Source: Moraxellaceae bacterium (lineage in GTDB: Bacteria; Pseudomonadota; Gammaproteobacteria; Pseudomonadales; Moraxellaceae). Taken from it: 64,000 bases of DNA. Positions 53,824 through 62,206 of this stretch are shown here, one piece after another (the stretch's first letter is position 1; the number at the start of each line of letters is the position of its first letter). The stretch lies in contig JACKNZ010000017.1 of assembly GCA_024234595.1 (NCBI GenBank), forward strand, positions 1 through 64,000, read 5' to 3'. Below the pieces are notes generated by a model. The model was given only the letters and a program-made list of their open reading frames with translations. It had not been told where the DNA came from and did not search any database. The translations under genes were made by a program, and so were the position numbers.

Positions 53824-54654
53824 TTAGTTCATCAGTTTAGTGCCTAAGGCTACAATCTTTTGATAACTTGTAGGTAGTAAACGCTGCATCGCATCAACCA
53901 CATAAGCATCAGAACCAATTAAGGCACGACGCGCATCTTTTTGTACAGCTTTTAAAATCACATTTGCCGCTTCTTCGGGGGTGGTTCTAAACAATTTTTC
54001 AAAATTTTGCGTGCTAGTGGCAGGATTTAAACCAATATTTTTGATGCTGTCATTCATTTTGGCCGCTTTTGCAATATTGGTTTTAATACCACCGGGGTGA
54101 ACACAGGTCACACTGACAGGCGCATTTTCGATGTCTAATTCTTGGCGTAAGGCTTCGGTAAAACCACGCACCGCAAACTTACTGGCATTATAAGCACTTT
54201 GAGTGGGCTGAGCACAAATACCAAAAATACTCGAAATATTGATAATATGACCATCACCAGAGGCTTTTAAGTAGGGCAAGAAGGCTTTAGTTCCATACAC
54301 CACCCCCCAAAAGTTAATATTCATGACCCACGCTAATTCGTCGTAGCTCATGCCTTCCACCGTGCTTCCTAATGCCACACCTGCATTATTAAATATCAAA
54401 TTGACTTTACCGTGCTCGCGTACCACTGCATCAGCCCAAGCATGAACGCCCTCTTTGTTGGCAACATCTAATTTTTGACTGGTGACATTAACACCAAAAG
54501 CTTTGGCTTGGTCAACGGTTTCGGCTAAACCTTTTTCATTAACATCACTTAAGGCTAAGTGACAGCCTTGTTTGGCTAAATTAAGAGCTAAAGCACGGCC
54601 AATACCTGAACTTGCACCTGTGATTGCTGCGACTTTGTGGGCAAAAGATTTCAT
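53824..54654 (-). CDS. SDR-family oxidoreductase
   Basis: The 276-residue short-chain dehydrogenase/reductase has the NAD(P)-binding TGASSGIGRALA (about residue 11), NNAGVALG and the catalytic YNASKFAVRG (Tyr and Lys near 151-155) with an upstream Ser (INISSIFG). ATG at 54654 starts MKSFAHKVAAITGAS, the usual SDR start. It is divergent from a TetR-family regulator with two operator-like palindromes between them, so the regulator very likely controls it. The substrate is unknown. Confidence 0.92.
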   Translation of the reverse strand: MKSFAHKVAAITGASSGIGRALALNLAKQGCHLALSDVNEKGLAETVDQAKAFGVNVTSQKLDVANKEGVHAWADAVVREHGKVNLIFNNAGVALGSTVEGMSYDELAWVMNINFWGVVYGTKAFLPYLKASGDGHIINISSIFGICAQPTQSAYNASKFAVRGFTEALRQELDIENAPVSVTCVHPGGIKTNIAKAAKMNDSIKNIGLNPATSTQNFEKLFRTTPEEAANVILKAVQKDARRALIGSDAYVVDAMQRLLPTSYQKIVALGTKLMN

Positions 54655-54676
54655 ATAAAATAACTCGTGATAAGTG

Positions 54677-54692
54677 GACAATAAGTGTTGTC
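54677..54692. promoter_or_regulatory. TetR operator candidate, site 1
   Basis: GACAATAAGTGTTGTC is an inverted repeat (GACAA-N6-TTGTC) lying between the SDR gene and the divergent regulator gene. It matches site 2 with a center-to-center distance of 28 bp. Confidence 0.7.
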
Positions 54693-54702
54693 AACTTTAT
54701 AA

Positions 54703-54722
54703 TTGACAATAACTGTTGTCAA
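54703..54722. promoter_or_regulatory. TetR operator candidate, site 2
   Basis: TTGACAATAACTGTTGTCAA is a longer version of site 1 (GACAA-N6-TTGTC with TT/AA flanks), 25 bases before the regulator start. It also contains TTGACA, so it probably overlaps a -35 box and supports autorepression. Confidence 0.7.
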
Positions 54723-54747
54723 TATCTAAATAAAGGTTTTTGCACAA

Positions 54748-55416
54748 ATGACTGTAACATTATCCAATGACAAGAAAAAACGGTCTTTTCGCGGAGTGAG
54801 TGCCGAGCAGCGACAAGCTGAGCGTCAGCAAAAATTGTTAGAAGCTGGCTTGCAATGTTTTGGGACACAGGGTTTTTATCATGTCACCGTGCGTGAAATA
54901 TGTGCCGAAGCAAAGCTGACTGAGCGTTATTTTTATGAATCTTTTAAAAATAGCGAGGCGTTATTGGTAGCGGTATATCAGGGCATTATTCAAGAAATGC
55001 AAAATCATATTATTCATACTGTGTTGGCTGAACCGAATAAAGAACCTAAAGTGCTTATTAAAACGGGCTTAACCGCTTTTTTGCGATTTATTCAGCAAGA
55101 TGTACGAGTTGCGCGCATTTTGTTTATTGATGTGCCTCATGTCCGTTTTGAAAATACTGTACTTATTCGGGATACTTTGAGTAGTTTCAATGCCTTATTA
55201 CAGCAATTTGGGCAACTATTGTTTCCTAATGCACTCAATAGCACGTTAAATTTTGATTTAATTAGCGCAGGGTTAAATGGGGCAAATGTGCATATCGTGA
55301 CCTATTGGGTGCATAGTGACTTTACGCAGCCTTTTGAAGAGGTATTAGAAAGTTGTTATACCTTATTTGCGGCACTGGCCGATTATTTGGCCAATGCTCA
55401 AAACTTAACATCATAA
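54748..55416 (+). CDS. TetR-family transcriptional regulator
   Basis: The 222-residue protein has an N-terminal HTH domain: QKLLEAGLQCFGTQGFYHVTVREICAEAKLTERYFYESF lies at about residues 28-67 (quoted over its ends only). The C-terminal ligand-binding domain is unremarkable. It is divergent from the SDR gene with twin GACAA-N6-TTGTC operators between. It most likely represses both itself and the SDR gene; the inducer is unknown. Confidence 0.92.
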   Translation: MTVTLSNDKKKRSFRGVSAEQRQAERQQKLLEAGLQCFGTQGFYHVTVREICAEAKLTERYFYESFKNSEALLVAVYQGIIQEMQNHIIHTVLAEPNKEPKVLIKTGLTAFLRFIQQDVRVARILFIDVPHVRFENTVLIRDTLSSFNALLQQFGQLLFPNALNSTLNFDLISAGLNGANVHIVTYWVHSDFTQPFEEVLESCYTLFAALADYLANAQNLTS

Positions 55417-55502
55417 GTAGCCCGTGTGAAATGTAATGCAACACGGGAATTGATGCTATTTGTTTGTTTTTCCTGTATTTCGCTACGCTGCATACAGGCT
55501 AC
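55417..55502. repeat. Head-to-head pair of palindromic repeats (BIME-like)
   Basis: Two related ~33-base units face each other: GTAGCCCGTGT...ACACGGGAA (55417-55449) and TTCCTGTAT...ATACAGGCTAC (55470-55502). Each also forms its own hairpin (CCCGTGT/ACACGGG and CCTGTAT/ATACAGG). It lies right after the TetR stop and could act as a terminator. Confidence 0.6.
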
Positions 55503-55516
55503 ACATTGTTAACTTA

Positions 55517-56467
55517 ATGATGAAATATGGTATGAGTAGTTCCGTTAAAGCAGATATGATGTTAGTGGGTGTTACCTTGCTGGCAGCCGTGAGCTGGATT
55601 ATGTCTCGCGAAGCGGTGTTGTTAATGCCGCCGTTGTTATTTATGGCACTTAGGTTTTTGCTGGCGGCTAGCTTACTTGCGATTGTAGGACGTAAGCCAT
55701 TAGCGCAATTAGATGCTCGTGCTTTGTGGCGTAGTATGGTGGTTGGTTTGGTATTTGCTGCTGGTATGAGTTGTTGGGTAATGGGTATTTTTACAGGTAA
55801 ACACGTCGGTGAAGGGGCTTTTTTGACCAGTTTAGGCGTGGTGTTAGTTCCTGTGTTGGGGTATTTGTTTTTTAATGAAGCACAAACTCGTAGCACTTGG
55901 TCGGCTTTGGTGGTGGCAAGTGTAGGCTTGGCGTTGTTGTCTTTGCAGCATGGTTTTACAGTTGAATTAGGGCAATTATTTTATGTCTCGGCGGCATTTA
56001 TTTTTGCTTTATTTTTTAGGCTAAACACTCAAGCGGCTAATCCAAGTGTACGCATTGATAAACAAGGAGTGACTCATACCGATAAAGCAGTACCAGCGAT
56101 TGCTTTAACTTCTGTGGTTTTGGCAATGGTGGGATTATGTTGTGCGATTTTGTCATTGATGTTTGAAGCATGGCAGCCCACATTTAGCCATTTTTCGATG
56201 CCGATGTTAGGTTGGATTGTGGCCAGTGCCGTTGTTGGAACAGCTATGCGATTTTTGTTGCAAACCTATGCTCAAAGCCTCTCTACCAATACCCATGGCG
56301 TGGTGATTTTGGTGATAGAGCCTGTGTGGGTCGCCTTATTGGCGGCGGTATGGTTTGGTGAGCGTATGAATATGCAGCAGTTAGTGGGTTGTGTGTTGAT
56401 TTTTGCGGCCTTGTTGATTAGTCGTTTAAATGTATTAAGAGCTTGGTTTAAAACAGTAACCTCATAA
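55517..56467 (+). CDS. DMT-superfamily (EamA) transporter
   Basis: The ~316-residue membrane protein has about ten hydrophobic helices and two EamA-like halves (about 10-145 and 165-310), as in drug/metabolite exporters. It is on the same strand as the TetR gene and follows a repeat pair. The frame extends upstream to 55460, but that part is encoded by the repeat, so I place the start at the ATG at 55517; ATGs at 55520 or 55532 are equally possible. The substrate is unknown. Confidence 0.85.
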   Translation: MMKYGMSSSVKADMMLVGVTLLAAVSWIMSREAVLLMPPLLFMALRFLLAASLLAIVGRKPLAQLDARALWRSMVVGLVFAAGMSCWVMGIFTGKHVGEGAFLTSLGVVLVPVLGYLFFNEAQTRSTWSALVVASVGLALLSLQHGFTVELGQLFYVSAAFIFALFFRLNTQAANPSVRIDKQGVTHTDKAVPAIALTSVVLAMVGLCCAILSLMFEAWQPTFSHFSMPMLGWIVASAVVGTAMRFLLQTYAQSLSTNTHGVVILVIEPVWVALLAAVWFGERMNMQQLVGCVLIFAALLISRLNVLRAWFKTVTS

Positions 56468-56491
56468 AAAAGGATTTTTAGGGTAAAATTG

Positions 56492-56590
56492 GTCAGTTAA
56501 GTGTTGATTATTGGTTTGGTTTCGACTGCGCTCAACCACCTCGATTTTACTATCTGAGTGAAGTCGAAGGATGATTTTTAAGGAGCAATT
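56492..56590. mobile_element. MITE-like element, GTCAGTTAA family, copy 2 (truncated)
   Basis: Starts with GTCAGTTAAGTGTTGATTATTGG, matching the complement of the copy at 16414-16522 (partially quoted), and carries the same inner arms TTCGACTGCGCTCA and TGAGTGAAGTCGAA. The right end lacks a clear terminal repeat. Confidence 0.55.
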
Positions 56591-56612
56591 TGTTTAAATT
56601 TGCGATGGAGTT

Positions 56613-56644
56613 CCCTCTCCTTATAGGAGAGGGTTAGGGTGAGG
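56613..56644. repeat. REP palindrome, CCCTCTCC family
   Basis: CCCTCTCC-TTATA-GGAGAGGG followed by TTAGGGTGAGG. It lies directly 3' of the maeB stop, which is on the minus strand, so it may protect or end the maeB transcript. Confidence 0.75.
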
Positions 56645-56652
56645 TTTAGCTG

Positions 56653-58911
56653 CTAGGCTTGCCCAATAATCTCGGCAACCGTTAACGCTGTCATATTAAC
56701 AATACGGCGCACAGTGGCTGAAGGGGTTAACACATGAACAGGTTTGGCTACGCCCAACAAAATTGGGCCAATAGTGACATCACTGCCTAAAGTGGTTTTA
56801 AGCAAATTAAAGGCAATGTTGGCTGCATCGAGTGTTGGCATAACTAATAAATTGGCATTGCCTGTGAGGCTAGAGTTTGGAAATTCTTTGCGACGAATTT
56901 CTTCACTCAAGGCTGAGTCACCGTGCATTTCGCCATCGACTTCTAAGTCTGGTGCATTGGCTTTAACTAAGGCATAGGCTTGGCGCATTTTAAGCGCGCT
57001 AGGCGTGTTTTCGGTACCAAAGTTAGAATGTGACAACAATGCCGCTTTAGGGACAATGCCAAAACGTCTAATTTCTTCGGCAGCCAATAAAGTCATCTCG
57101 GCAATTTGTTGCGTTGTTGGCTCTGGATTAACGTAAGTATCTGCAATAAACATATTGCGGTCTTCACCCATTAACACATTCATGGCATAAAAATTTTGGG
57201 CATTTTTATTTAAGCCAATCACTTGCTCTACATAATCCAAATGCAAATGAAAGTGACCAAAAGTCCCGCAAATCATGCCATCGGCTTCGCCAAAGTGGAC
57301 TAAGAGTGCGCCAATTAAGGTAGTACGGCGACGCACTTCGCGCATGGCTAATTCTAAACCAACACCACGGCGGCACATAATATCGTGGTAATAGTGATAA
57401 TATTTTTCATAATCAACCAAGTTGTCTTGGTCTATTAAGCTAAAATCTTGTCCTGCACGAATACGCAAACCCAATTTTTGAATTTGTTTGTTAATGTCTT
57501 CGGTACGACCAACCAATAATGGAAAGGCTAAGCCTTCATCAACCACAATTTGCACTGCACGCAATACGCGCTCATCTTCGCCTTCACAAAACACAATACG
57601 TTTGTTAGGTGCGGCTTTGGCAAGTGCAAAAACGGGCTTCATAATAAAGGCTGAGTTATAGACAAACTCCGACAAGCGTTGACGATAGGCTTTAAAGTCT
57701 TCGATGGGGCGAGTGGCAATGCCTGAGTCCATCGCGGCTTTGGCTACCGCAGGGGCAATTTCCATAATCAAGCGTTGGTCAAGTGCTTTAGGAATAATAT
57801 AATCCGCGCCAAAACTGGTGGGTTCGCCATAGGCGACTTCATCACGCTCAACGTGCGCCATGCGTGCAATGGCATGAACGCTGGCAATTTTCATTTCTTC
57901 GTTAATGGTGGTTGCGCCAACGTCTAATGCCCCTCTAAAAATATAAGGGAAGCACAAGGCGTTGTTGACTTGGTTAGGATAGTCAGAGCGGCCTGTGGCA
58001 ATAATGGCATCAGCACGCACCGCTTTAACTTCTTCGGGCATAATTTCGGGCGTAGGATTAGCTAAGGCAAAAATAATCGGGTTGCTGGCCATGCTGACAA
58101 CCATGTCGGGTTTTACTAAGCCAGCTGTCGATAAGCCCAAAAACATATCTGCACCCACCATGACATCGGCTAAGGTGCGAGCGTCGGTGTGTTGAGCGTA
58201 TTTGGCTTTGCTCTCGTCCATCGCACGACCGTGATGCAATACGCCTTTGGAGTCGGCAACATAAATATTGTTTTTGTTAACGCCTAAAGCACACAACAAG
58301 TCTAAGCACGAAATGGCCGCCGCGCCTGCACCCGAGCAAACAATTTTGATTTCATCAATTTTTTTGTTGACTAATTTGAGGGCATTTAACAAGCCTGCAC
58401 CGACAATAATAGACGTACCGTGTTGGTCATCATGAAAAACAGGAATTTTCATCCGTTCACGAAGTTTCTTTTCGATATAAAAACATTCGGGAGCTTTAAT
58501 ATCTTCGAGGTTAATACCGCCAAAGGTAGGTTCTAAGGAGGCAATAATCTCGACTAATTTGTCGGGGTCGCGTTCATCAATTTCGATGTCAAACACATCA
58601 ACGCCAGCAAATTTTTTAAACAAAACGCCTTTGCCTTCCATGACAGGTTTAGAGGCCAGTGGGCCAATGTCACCTAAACCTAAAACAGCCGTACCGTTGC
58701 TAATCACGGCCACTAAGTTGCCGCGAGCCGTATAACGTGAGACGCTGGTGGGGTCTTTTTCGATTTCTAAACAAGGTGCAGCCACACCTGGTGAATAGGC
58801 GAGAGCTAAATCACGTTGATTAGATAATTGTTTGCTAGGTGTAACCGAGATTTTACCAGGATTTGGAAATTCATGATAATCCAAAGCCGCTTTACGAAAT
58901 ACCTCATCCAT
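56653..58911 (-). CDS. maeB: NADP-dependent malic enzyme with phosphotransacetylase domain
   Basis: This 752-residue MaeB decarboxylates malate to pyruvate with NADP+. The N-terminal malic enzyme part (about 1-430) shows LAYSPGVAAPCLEI, VISNGTAVLGLGDIG, INLEDIKAPECFYIE and FHDDQHGTSIIV. The C-terminal ~320 residues have a phosphotransacetylase-like domain that lacks independent activity in known homologs and is regulatory. The N-terminal MDEVFRKAALDYHEFP is the usual start. It supplies NADPH and pyruvate for growth on fatty acids and acids. Confidence 0.95.
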   Translation of the reverse strand: MDEVFRKAALDYHEFPNPGKISVTPSKQLSNQRDLALAYSPGVAAPCLEIEKDPTSVSRYTARGNLVAVISNGTAVLGLGDIGPLASKPVMEGKGVLFKKFAGVDVFDIEIDERDPDKLVEIIASLEPTFGGINLEDIKAPECFYIEKKLRERMKIPVFHDDQHGTSIIVGAGLLNALKLVNKKIDEIKIVCSGAGAAAISCLDLLCALGVNKNNIYVADSKGVLHHGRAMDESKAKYAQHTDARTLADVMVGADMFLGLSTAGLVKPDMVVSMASNPIIFALANPTPEIMPEEVKAVRADAIIATGRSDYPNQVNNALCFPYIFRGALDVGATTINEEMKIASVHAIARMAHVERDEVAYGEPTSFGADYIIPKALDQRLIMEIAPAVAKAAMDSGIATRPIEDFKAYRQRLSEFVYNSAFIMKPVFALAKAAPNKRIVFCEGEDERVLRAVQIVVDEGLAFPLLVGRTEDINKQIQKLGLRIRAGQDFSLIDQDNLVDYEKYYHYYHDIMCRRGVGLELAMREVRRRTTLIGALLVHFGEADGMICGTFGHFHLHLDYVEQVIGLNKNAQNFYAMNVLMGEDRNMFIADTYVNPEPTTQQIAEMTLLAAEEIRRFGIVPKAALLSHSNFGTENTPSALKMRQAYALVKANAPDLEVDGEMHGDSALSEEIRRKEFPNSSLTGNANLLVMPTLDAANIAFNLLKTTLGSDVTIGPILLGVAKPVHVLTPSATVRRIVNMTALTVAEIIGQA

Positions 58912-59262
58912 ATTTTATTCTTGCAGTGCAAGCCTCTAATTCAATAAATAAAACACACGCCATTGGGCGTGGGTCAAAATAAGGGGGTTAATATACCATG
59001 TTGTGGTCTAGTTAATGTGCTTAACAAACACATCATTCTAACGTGAACGTTAGCAACAGCGGTGGTGGCCAAGCTGTGCTTATTCAAAGAAAGACTTTCC
59101 CTTTTGGGGCAATTTGATAATAAAATTGTACTGTGTGGCGGGCTCAAGAGGGGTGTAGAACCTATATCAACACATTAAAAGTCATAATAACGGGGTATTA
59201 GTTGTAAAAATACTACGCTTAGCGTAACTTGGCAAGAGACAAACTTAGGACATCGGCAAGAT
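58912..59262. other. 351-nt intergenic region between maeB and the next gene
   Basis: It contains a hairpin CACGCC-ATTG-GGCGTG (58956-58971) in the maeB leader on the minus strand, and a palindrome CTAACG-TGAA-CGTTAG at 59038-59053. No gene or known RNA is evident. It should hold the two divergent promoters. Confidence 0.5.
59038..59053. promoter_or_regulatory. Perfect palindrome in the maeB divergent region
   Basis: CTAACG and CGTTAG are exact 6-bp arms around TGAA. A regulator site is plausible, but nothing identifies the regulator; it could also be a small RNA hairpin. Confidence 0.3.
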
Positions 59263-60300
59263 ATGAACCAACAAGCACTTCATCCTAAAGCGCAGGCGTT
59301 ATTAGACGCTCAAGTGGCCTATATAGTGCAACAAATGAGTGGCGTAGAGCTAGCTAATACCTTGGCTCAAGAAATTGATGTGATTTTAGCCAATGCGCCA
59401 CTGTTGACACTCAATGAGTGTGTCACTCCGCACATGATTAAAGAAACAGTGTATCACTATGCCATTGAACTGGATTTGGGGGCAGGGGTGTTTGATATTA
59501 TTGGCGATATTGCCCGTACTTTGCATGGCCATCATATTCATCAACAAACCACTCTTAATGATATTGTGCCCGATAAACATGCTCAGCAAGTGCTCGACAA
59601 AATCTTAGAGCTTAAAACGGTTCGTGATTATATTGTGCAGCAAGTGATTATGAATCCTGTGTATGCAGCCTTGGCCTCTGATGTCATGTATTATGGTTTG
59701 CGGGATTATTTGTTAAGTCAGTTAGGTGGCCAAAAGAGTCGTCAACGTCTTACTCCCTTAGTGTCTTGGGGCAAAAGTTTGGTGGAGCGTGTGCCACCAG
59801 ATATAGAGCAAATGGTAGAGCTTAATTTACGTCATTATATTCAAAAAAGTTTGAGTCATGTGCTGAGCGAAAGCCAAAGCTTTTTGGCACATATAGATAT
59901 TCAAAAGCTGCGTGATAATTTATTAGATATATGGGATGACCTGAAACAACATCCGATTAGTACCTATCAACAATTATTAACCAGTATGGATATCGAAGAA
60001 TTATTTGTGTTGTCGTATGAGTTTTGGCGCGATTTTAGACAAAGTGATTATTTTAAGGTGCTGATTGACTCAGCCATAGACGCTTTTTTTAATCGTTATG
60101 GTGAAGCGACCTTAGAAGAATTACTCGACGAAGTGGGTATTAGCCGAGAGATGTTAGTGGCCGATGCTTTGCGTTTTGCGCCTCCCATTATTGCCATGCT
60201 CCAACAAAAATCGTTGTTAGAGCCGTTTATTCGACAACATTTAGAGCCATTTTATCACTCACCAGCGGTATGGGCGATTTTAGACGCTAAAACCGATTAA
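59263..60300 (+). CDS. Unrecognised mostly helical protein, 345 residues
   Basis: No signal peptide or membrane helix is evident. The protein is largely helical (LNECVTPHMIKETVYHYAIEL, MDIEELFVLSYEFWRDFRQS quoted in part) and rich in Leu, Gln and Asp. It lies at the end of the maeB divergent region and overlaps the small L7/L12-like gene on the other strand by 14 bases. I do not recognise a family, and its role is unknown. Confidence 0.6.
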   Translation: MNQQALHPKAQALLDAQVAYIVQQMSGVELANTLAQEIDVILANAPLLTLNECVTPHMIKETVYHYAIELDLGAGVFDIIGDIARTLHGHHIHQQTTLNDIVPDKHAQQVLDKILELKTVRDYIVQQVIMNPVYAALASDVMYYGLRDYLLSQLGGQKSRQRLTPLVSWGKSLVERVPPDIEQMVELNLRHYIQKSLSHVLSESQSFLAHIDIQKLRDNLLDIWDDLKQHPISTYQQLLTSMDIEELFVLSYEFWRDFRQSDYFKVLIDSAIDAFFNRYGEATLEELLDEVGISREMLVADALRFAPPIIAMLQQKSLLEPFIRQHLEPFYHSPAVWAILDAKTD

Positions 60301-60568
60301 ACATCAGCCATATCCACGTGATACAAGCAGTGGCAATAAATATCACCATGCTGCTGAGCCATAAGCTCGTTGATGTTTGTGGTTCCGTAGTGGGGTGTGT
60401 GCCCAAATCTGGGTGGGCGCGTTGATAAGCTTCTACCGCTTCTTTGGCTTCTTTAAGACTTAAAGCGTTTTCTTGGCGTACAATTTTGATGGCATCAATT
60501 TTGTGACCTAAAGCCAAGGCACCAATGGCGGCTAAAGGAATTAACGGGGTGGAGTCTTGGGGCATCAT
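60287..60568 (-). CDS. Small membrane protein with L7/L12 C-terminal-like domain
   Basis: The 93-residue protein begins MMPQDSTPLIPLAAIGALALGH. Its central KIDAIKIVRQENALSLKEAKEAVEAY resembles the C-terminal domain of ribosomal protein L7/L12, and a single C-terminal membrane helix follows (about 68-88). The ATG at 60568 has AAAGGA eight bases upstream; the frame continues upstream into a MITE at 60710-60808, which is not coding. Its function is unknown. It overlaps the preceding convergent gene by 14 bases. Confidence 0.75.
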   Translation of the reverse strand: MMPQDSTPLIPLAAIGALALGHKIDAIKIVRQENALSLKEAKEAVEAYQRAHPDLGTHPTTEPQTSTSLWLSSMVIFIATACITWIWLMFNRF

Positions 60569-60709
60569 GAGTAGCATCCTTTCTAAATACAAAGTCTGGG
60601 TTAAAAATAGCACTAAGCTATTGTTTAGTTTGTCAAATACCTCACATTTACCTACGTTGTTAGGTGGTTTTTGTGTCGCTTTGTGTGCTGTTTCGCATTT
60701 TATAAGTAT

Positions 60710-60808
60710 AGGACTTACGCATTTTGCCAAAATTAGCGCGTTTTGTGAGCATAAAACCGTTGTAAACGGTTGTAATGCAAACAAATAAGCGATAACCGCG
60801 TCAGTCCT
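60710..60808. mobile_element. MITE-like element, GGACTTACGC family, 99-bp form (copy D)
   Basis: Same length, ends and core as copy C at 53680-53778 (AACCGTTGTAAACGGTT core palindrome). TA flanks both ends, a possible target duplication. One end reads GCGTCAGTCCT, with one change from the consensus. Confidence 0.8.
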
Positions 60809-60903
60809 AAAGTGGTTTTTTCCCAGTGATTTTTACTGTAGCATGATTTTTGTGCACAAAAATAACAGTTATGTAATTTATTGCTTTGTGGGCTTGAGTT
60901 ACT

Positions 60904-60935
60904 GTGAGCAAATAAGAGATAGGCGCATCAGTCCT
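60904..60935. repeat. Solo right end of the GGACTTACGC MITE family
   Basis: GTGAGCAAATAAGAGATAGGCGCATCAGTCCT (quoted in part) matches one arm of the MITE at 42332-42458. No partner end is seen nearby, so it is a decayed element. Confidence 0.6.
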
Positions 60936-61057
60936 ATCTAAGCCGAAATTGTGTACAATGTATGATGCTGAGTGATATCGCGTTGACTAGAGTAAGACCA
61001 TTTTGATACCTAGCAAATAATTTTTTGAATTTTTTAAATGGATAGGCTTTTGCTTTT

Positions 61058-62194
61058 ATGGCCAAAAATAATCAAGCCCTGCAAACCCTCAAAATTGCCT
61101 TTTTAGGTGGACGTGGTTGTGGCAAAACGACCTTGTTAGCGAGTTACTTGGGGCATATGGCCAGCAGTCGTTGGCAAAAAGAACATCAATATTACTTAAG
61201 CACACCCGACTCAAGTGACTCCAAACGCTTAAATGAGTTGTTTCAGGGTTTATGTAATGGTTATTTTCCCGAAGCAACCATTAAGCGTGCCTCTGCCTAT
61301 CGTTTTCAAATGCACGTTGAGGCTTGCGATGGCGTGCCACTCGAAATTCAATGGCTTGACTACCCCGGTGAATGGTGGGAGCGTGAACCTGCCGATGCCA
61401 AAGAAAAAAAACAACGAGATGACTGTTTAAAGCGTATGGTCAATAGCCATGTGTGTTTTTTGGTAATAGATGGTGCGGAATTTAAACGGCATGGCGAAAC
61501 CTATTTGCGCGCCCATTTGGCGCATATGACCAATGAAATTGCCAATTTATTACGTCAAACAGGAACAAAGAAAAAACATAACGCACTTAAAGATATGGTT
61601 TGGATTATGGCTTTGAGCAAAGCCGATATGCTTGAGCCAAATTTGACCGCCGCCGACTTTGCCGATTTTGTTAATCGTTATGCAGGTGATCAATTAGACA
61701 CTTTGCGCCAACGTCTAGGCGAGGCGGGTTGCCCATCGTTTGGCATGAATTATTTACTGTTTTCTTCGGTGTTGGGGACAGGTCAACGCATTATTGATAT
61801 TAACAAAAACATTGGCTTAGATTTAATAGCCCCTTTAGCCTTGCGAACCATTTTAGAAAAAGAGCTGCAAAATGCCGACAAGTCTGCCGTTCTTAAACGT
61901 GTTTTTGCAGGCAGTGCCGACAGAGGTGCATTACAAGCCTTGTTTAATTTATTACGTCAGTTGTTAGCTAAATGGCCAGACCGTTCGACTCGTGACTTGG
62001 GCGATTTGTTATTTACTAAAGCCGAGACATGGTTAGGTAGTCATGCCCAAGATTTGCAAAAAGAAATGGATGCCCAACAAAAACAAGGCCATAGTTTGCG
62101 TGCCGCCGAAGCCATTCTTAAAATTGCACTCACTAAGCCCGAAAATCGTCAGTATTTTTATGTGCCGTTGTTGCGTGTGGGTGTTAATCGTTAA
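61058..62194 (+). CDS. P-loop GTPase of the TRAFAC-like clade
   Basis: The 378-residue protein has Walker A GGRGCGKTTL (about 17-26), a switch II-type motif LDYPGEWWE (about 100-108) and SKAD (about 186-189, where classical GTPases have NKxD), so guanine specificity is plausible. No membrane segment is present; the C-terminal half (about 220-378) is helical. It is first in a three-gene operon: a tail-anchored protein starts 13 bases after its stop and an MscS-like channel follows. Similar GTPases occur in bacterial conflict systems. Substrate and role are unknown. Confidence 0.8.
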   Translation: MAKNNQALQTLKIAFLGGRGCGKTTLLASYLGHMASSRWQKEHQYYLSTPDSSDSKRLNELFQGLCNGYFPEATIKRASAYRFQMHVEACDGVPLEIQWLDYPGEWWEREPADAKEKKQRDDCLKRMVNSHVCFLVIDGAEFKRHGETYLRAHLAHMTNEIANLLRQTGTKKKHNALKDMVWIMALSKADMLEPNLTAADFADFVNRYAGDQLDTLRQRLGEAGCPSFGMNYLLFSSVLGTGQRIIDINKNIGLDLIAPLALRTILEKELQNADKSAVLKRVFAGSADRGALQALFNLLRQLLAKWPDRSTRDLGDLLFTKAETWLGSHAQDLQKEMDAQQKQGHSLRAAEAILKIALTKPENRQYFYVPLLRVGVNR

Positions 62195-62206
62195 CGGGAA
62201 TGATGT

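Larger units (their letters stand above)
60569..61057. other. 489-nt intergenic region before the GTPase operon
   Basis: It holds the MITE copy D, the solo MITE end, and AT-rich sequence. No convincing gene is seen. It must contain the promoter of the downstream operon. Confidence 0.5.

Noticed and set aside
55460..55516. N-terminal extension of the DMT transporter frame
   Set aside because: The extra residues are translated from one half of a palindromic repeat (55470-55502); the conserved membrane protein begins at a later ATG.
60569..60784. Upstream part of the L7/L12-like frame
   Set aside because: It reads through a MITE (60710-60808), and the same peptide appears in frames over other copies. 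The ATG at 60568 has a good ribosome site.
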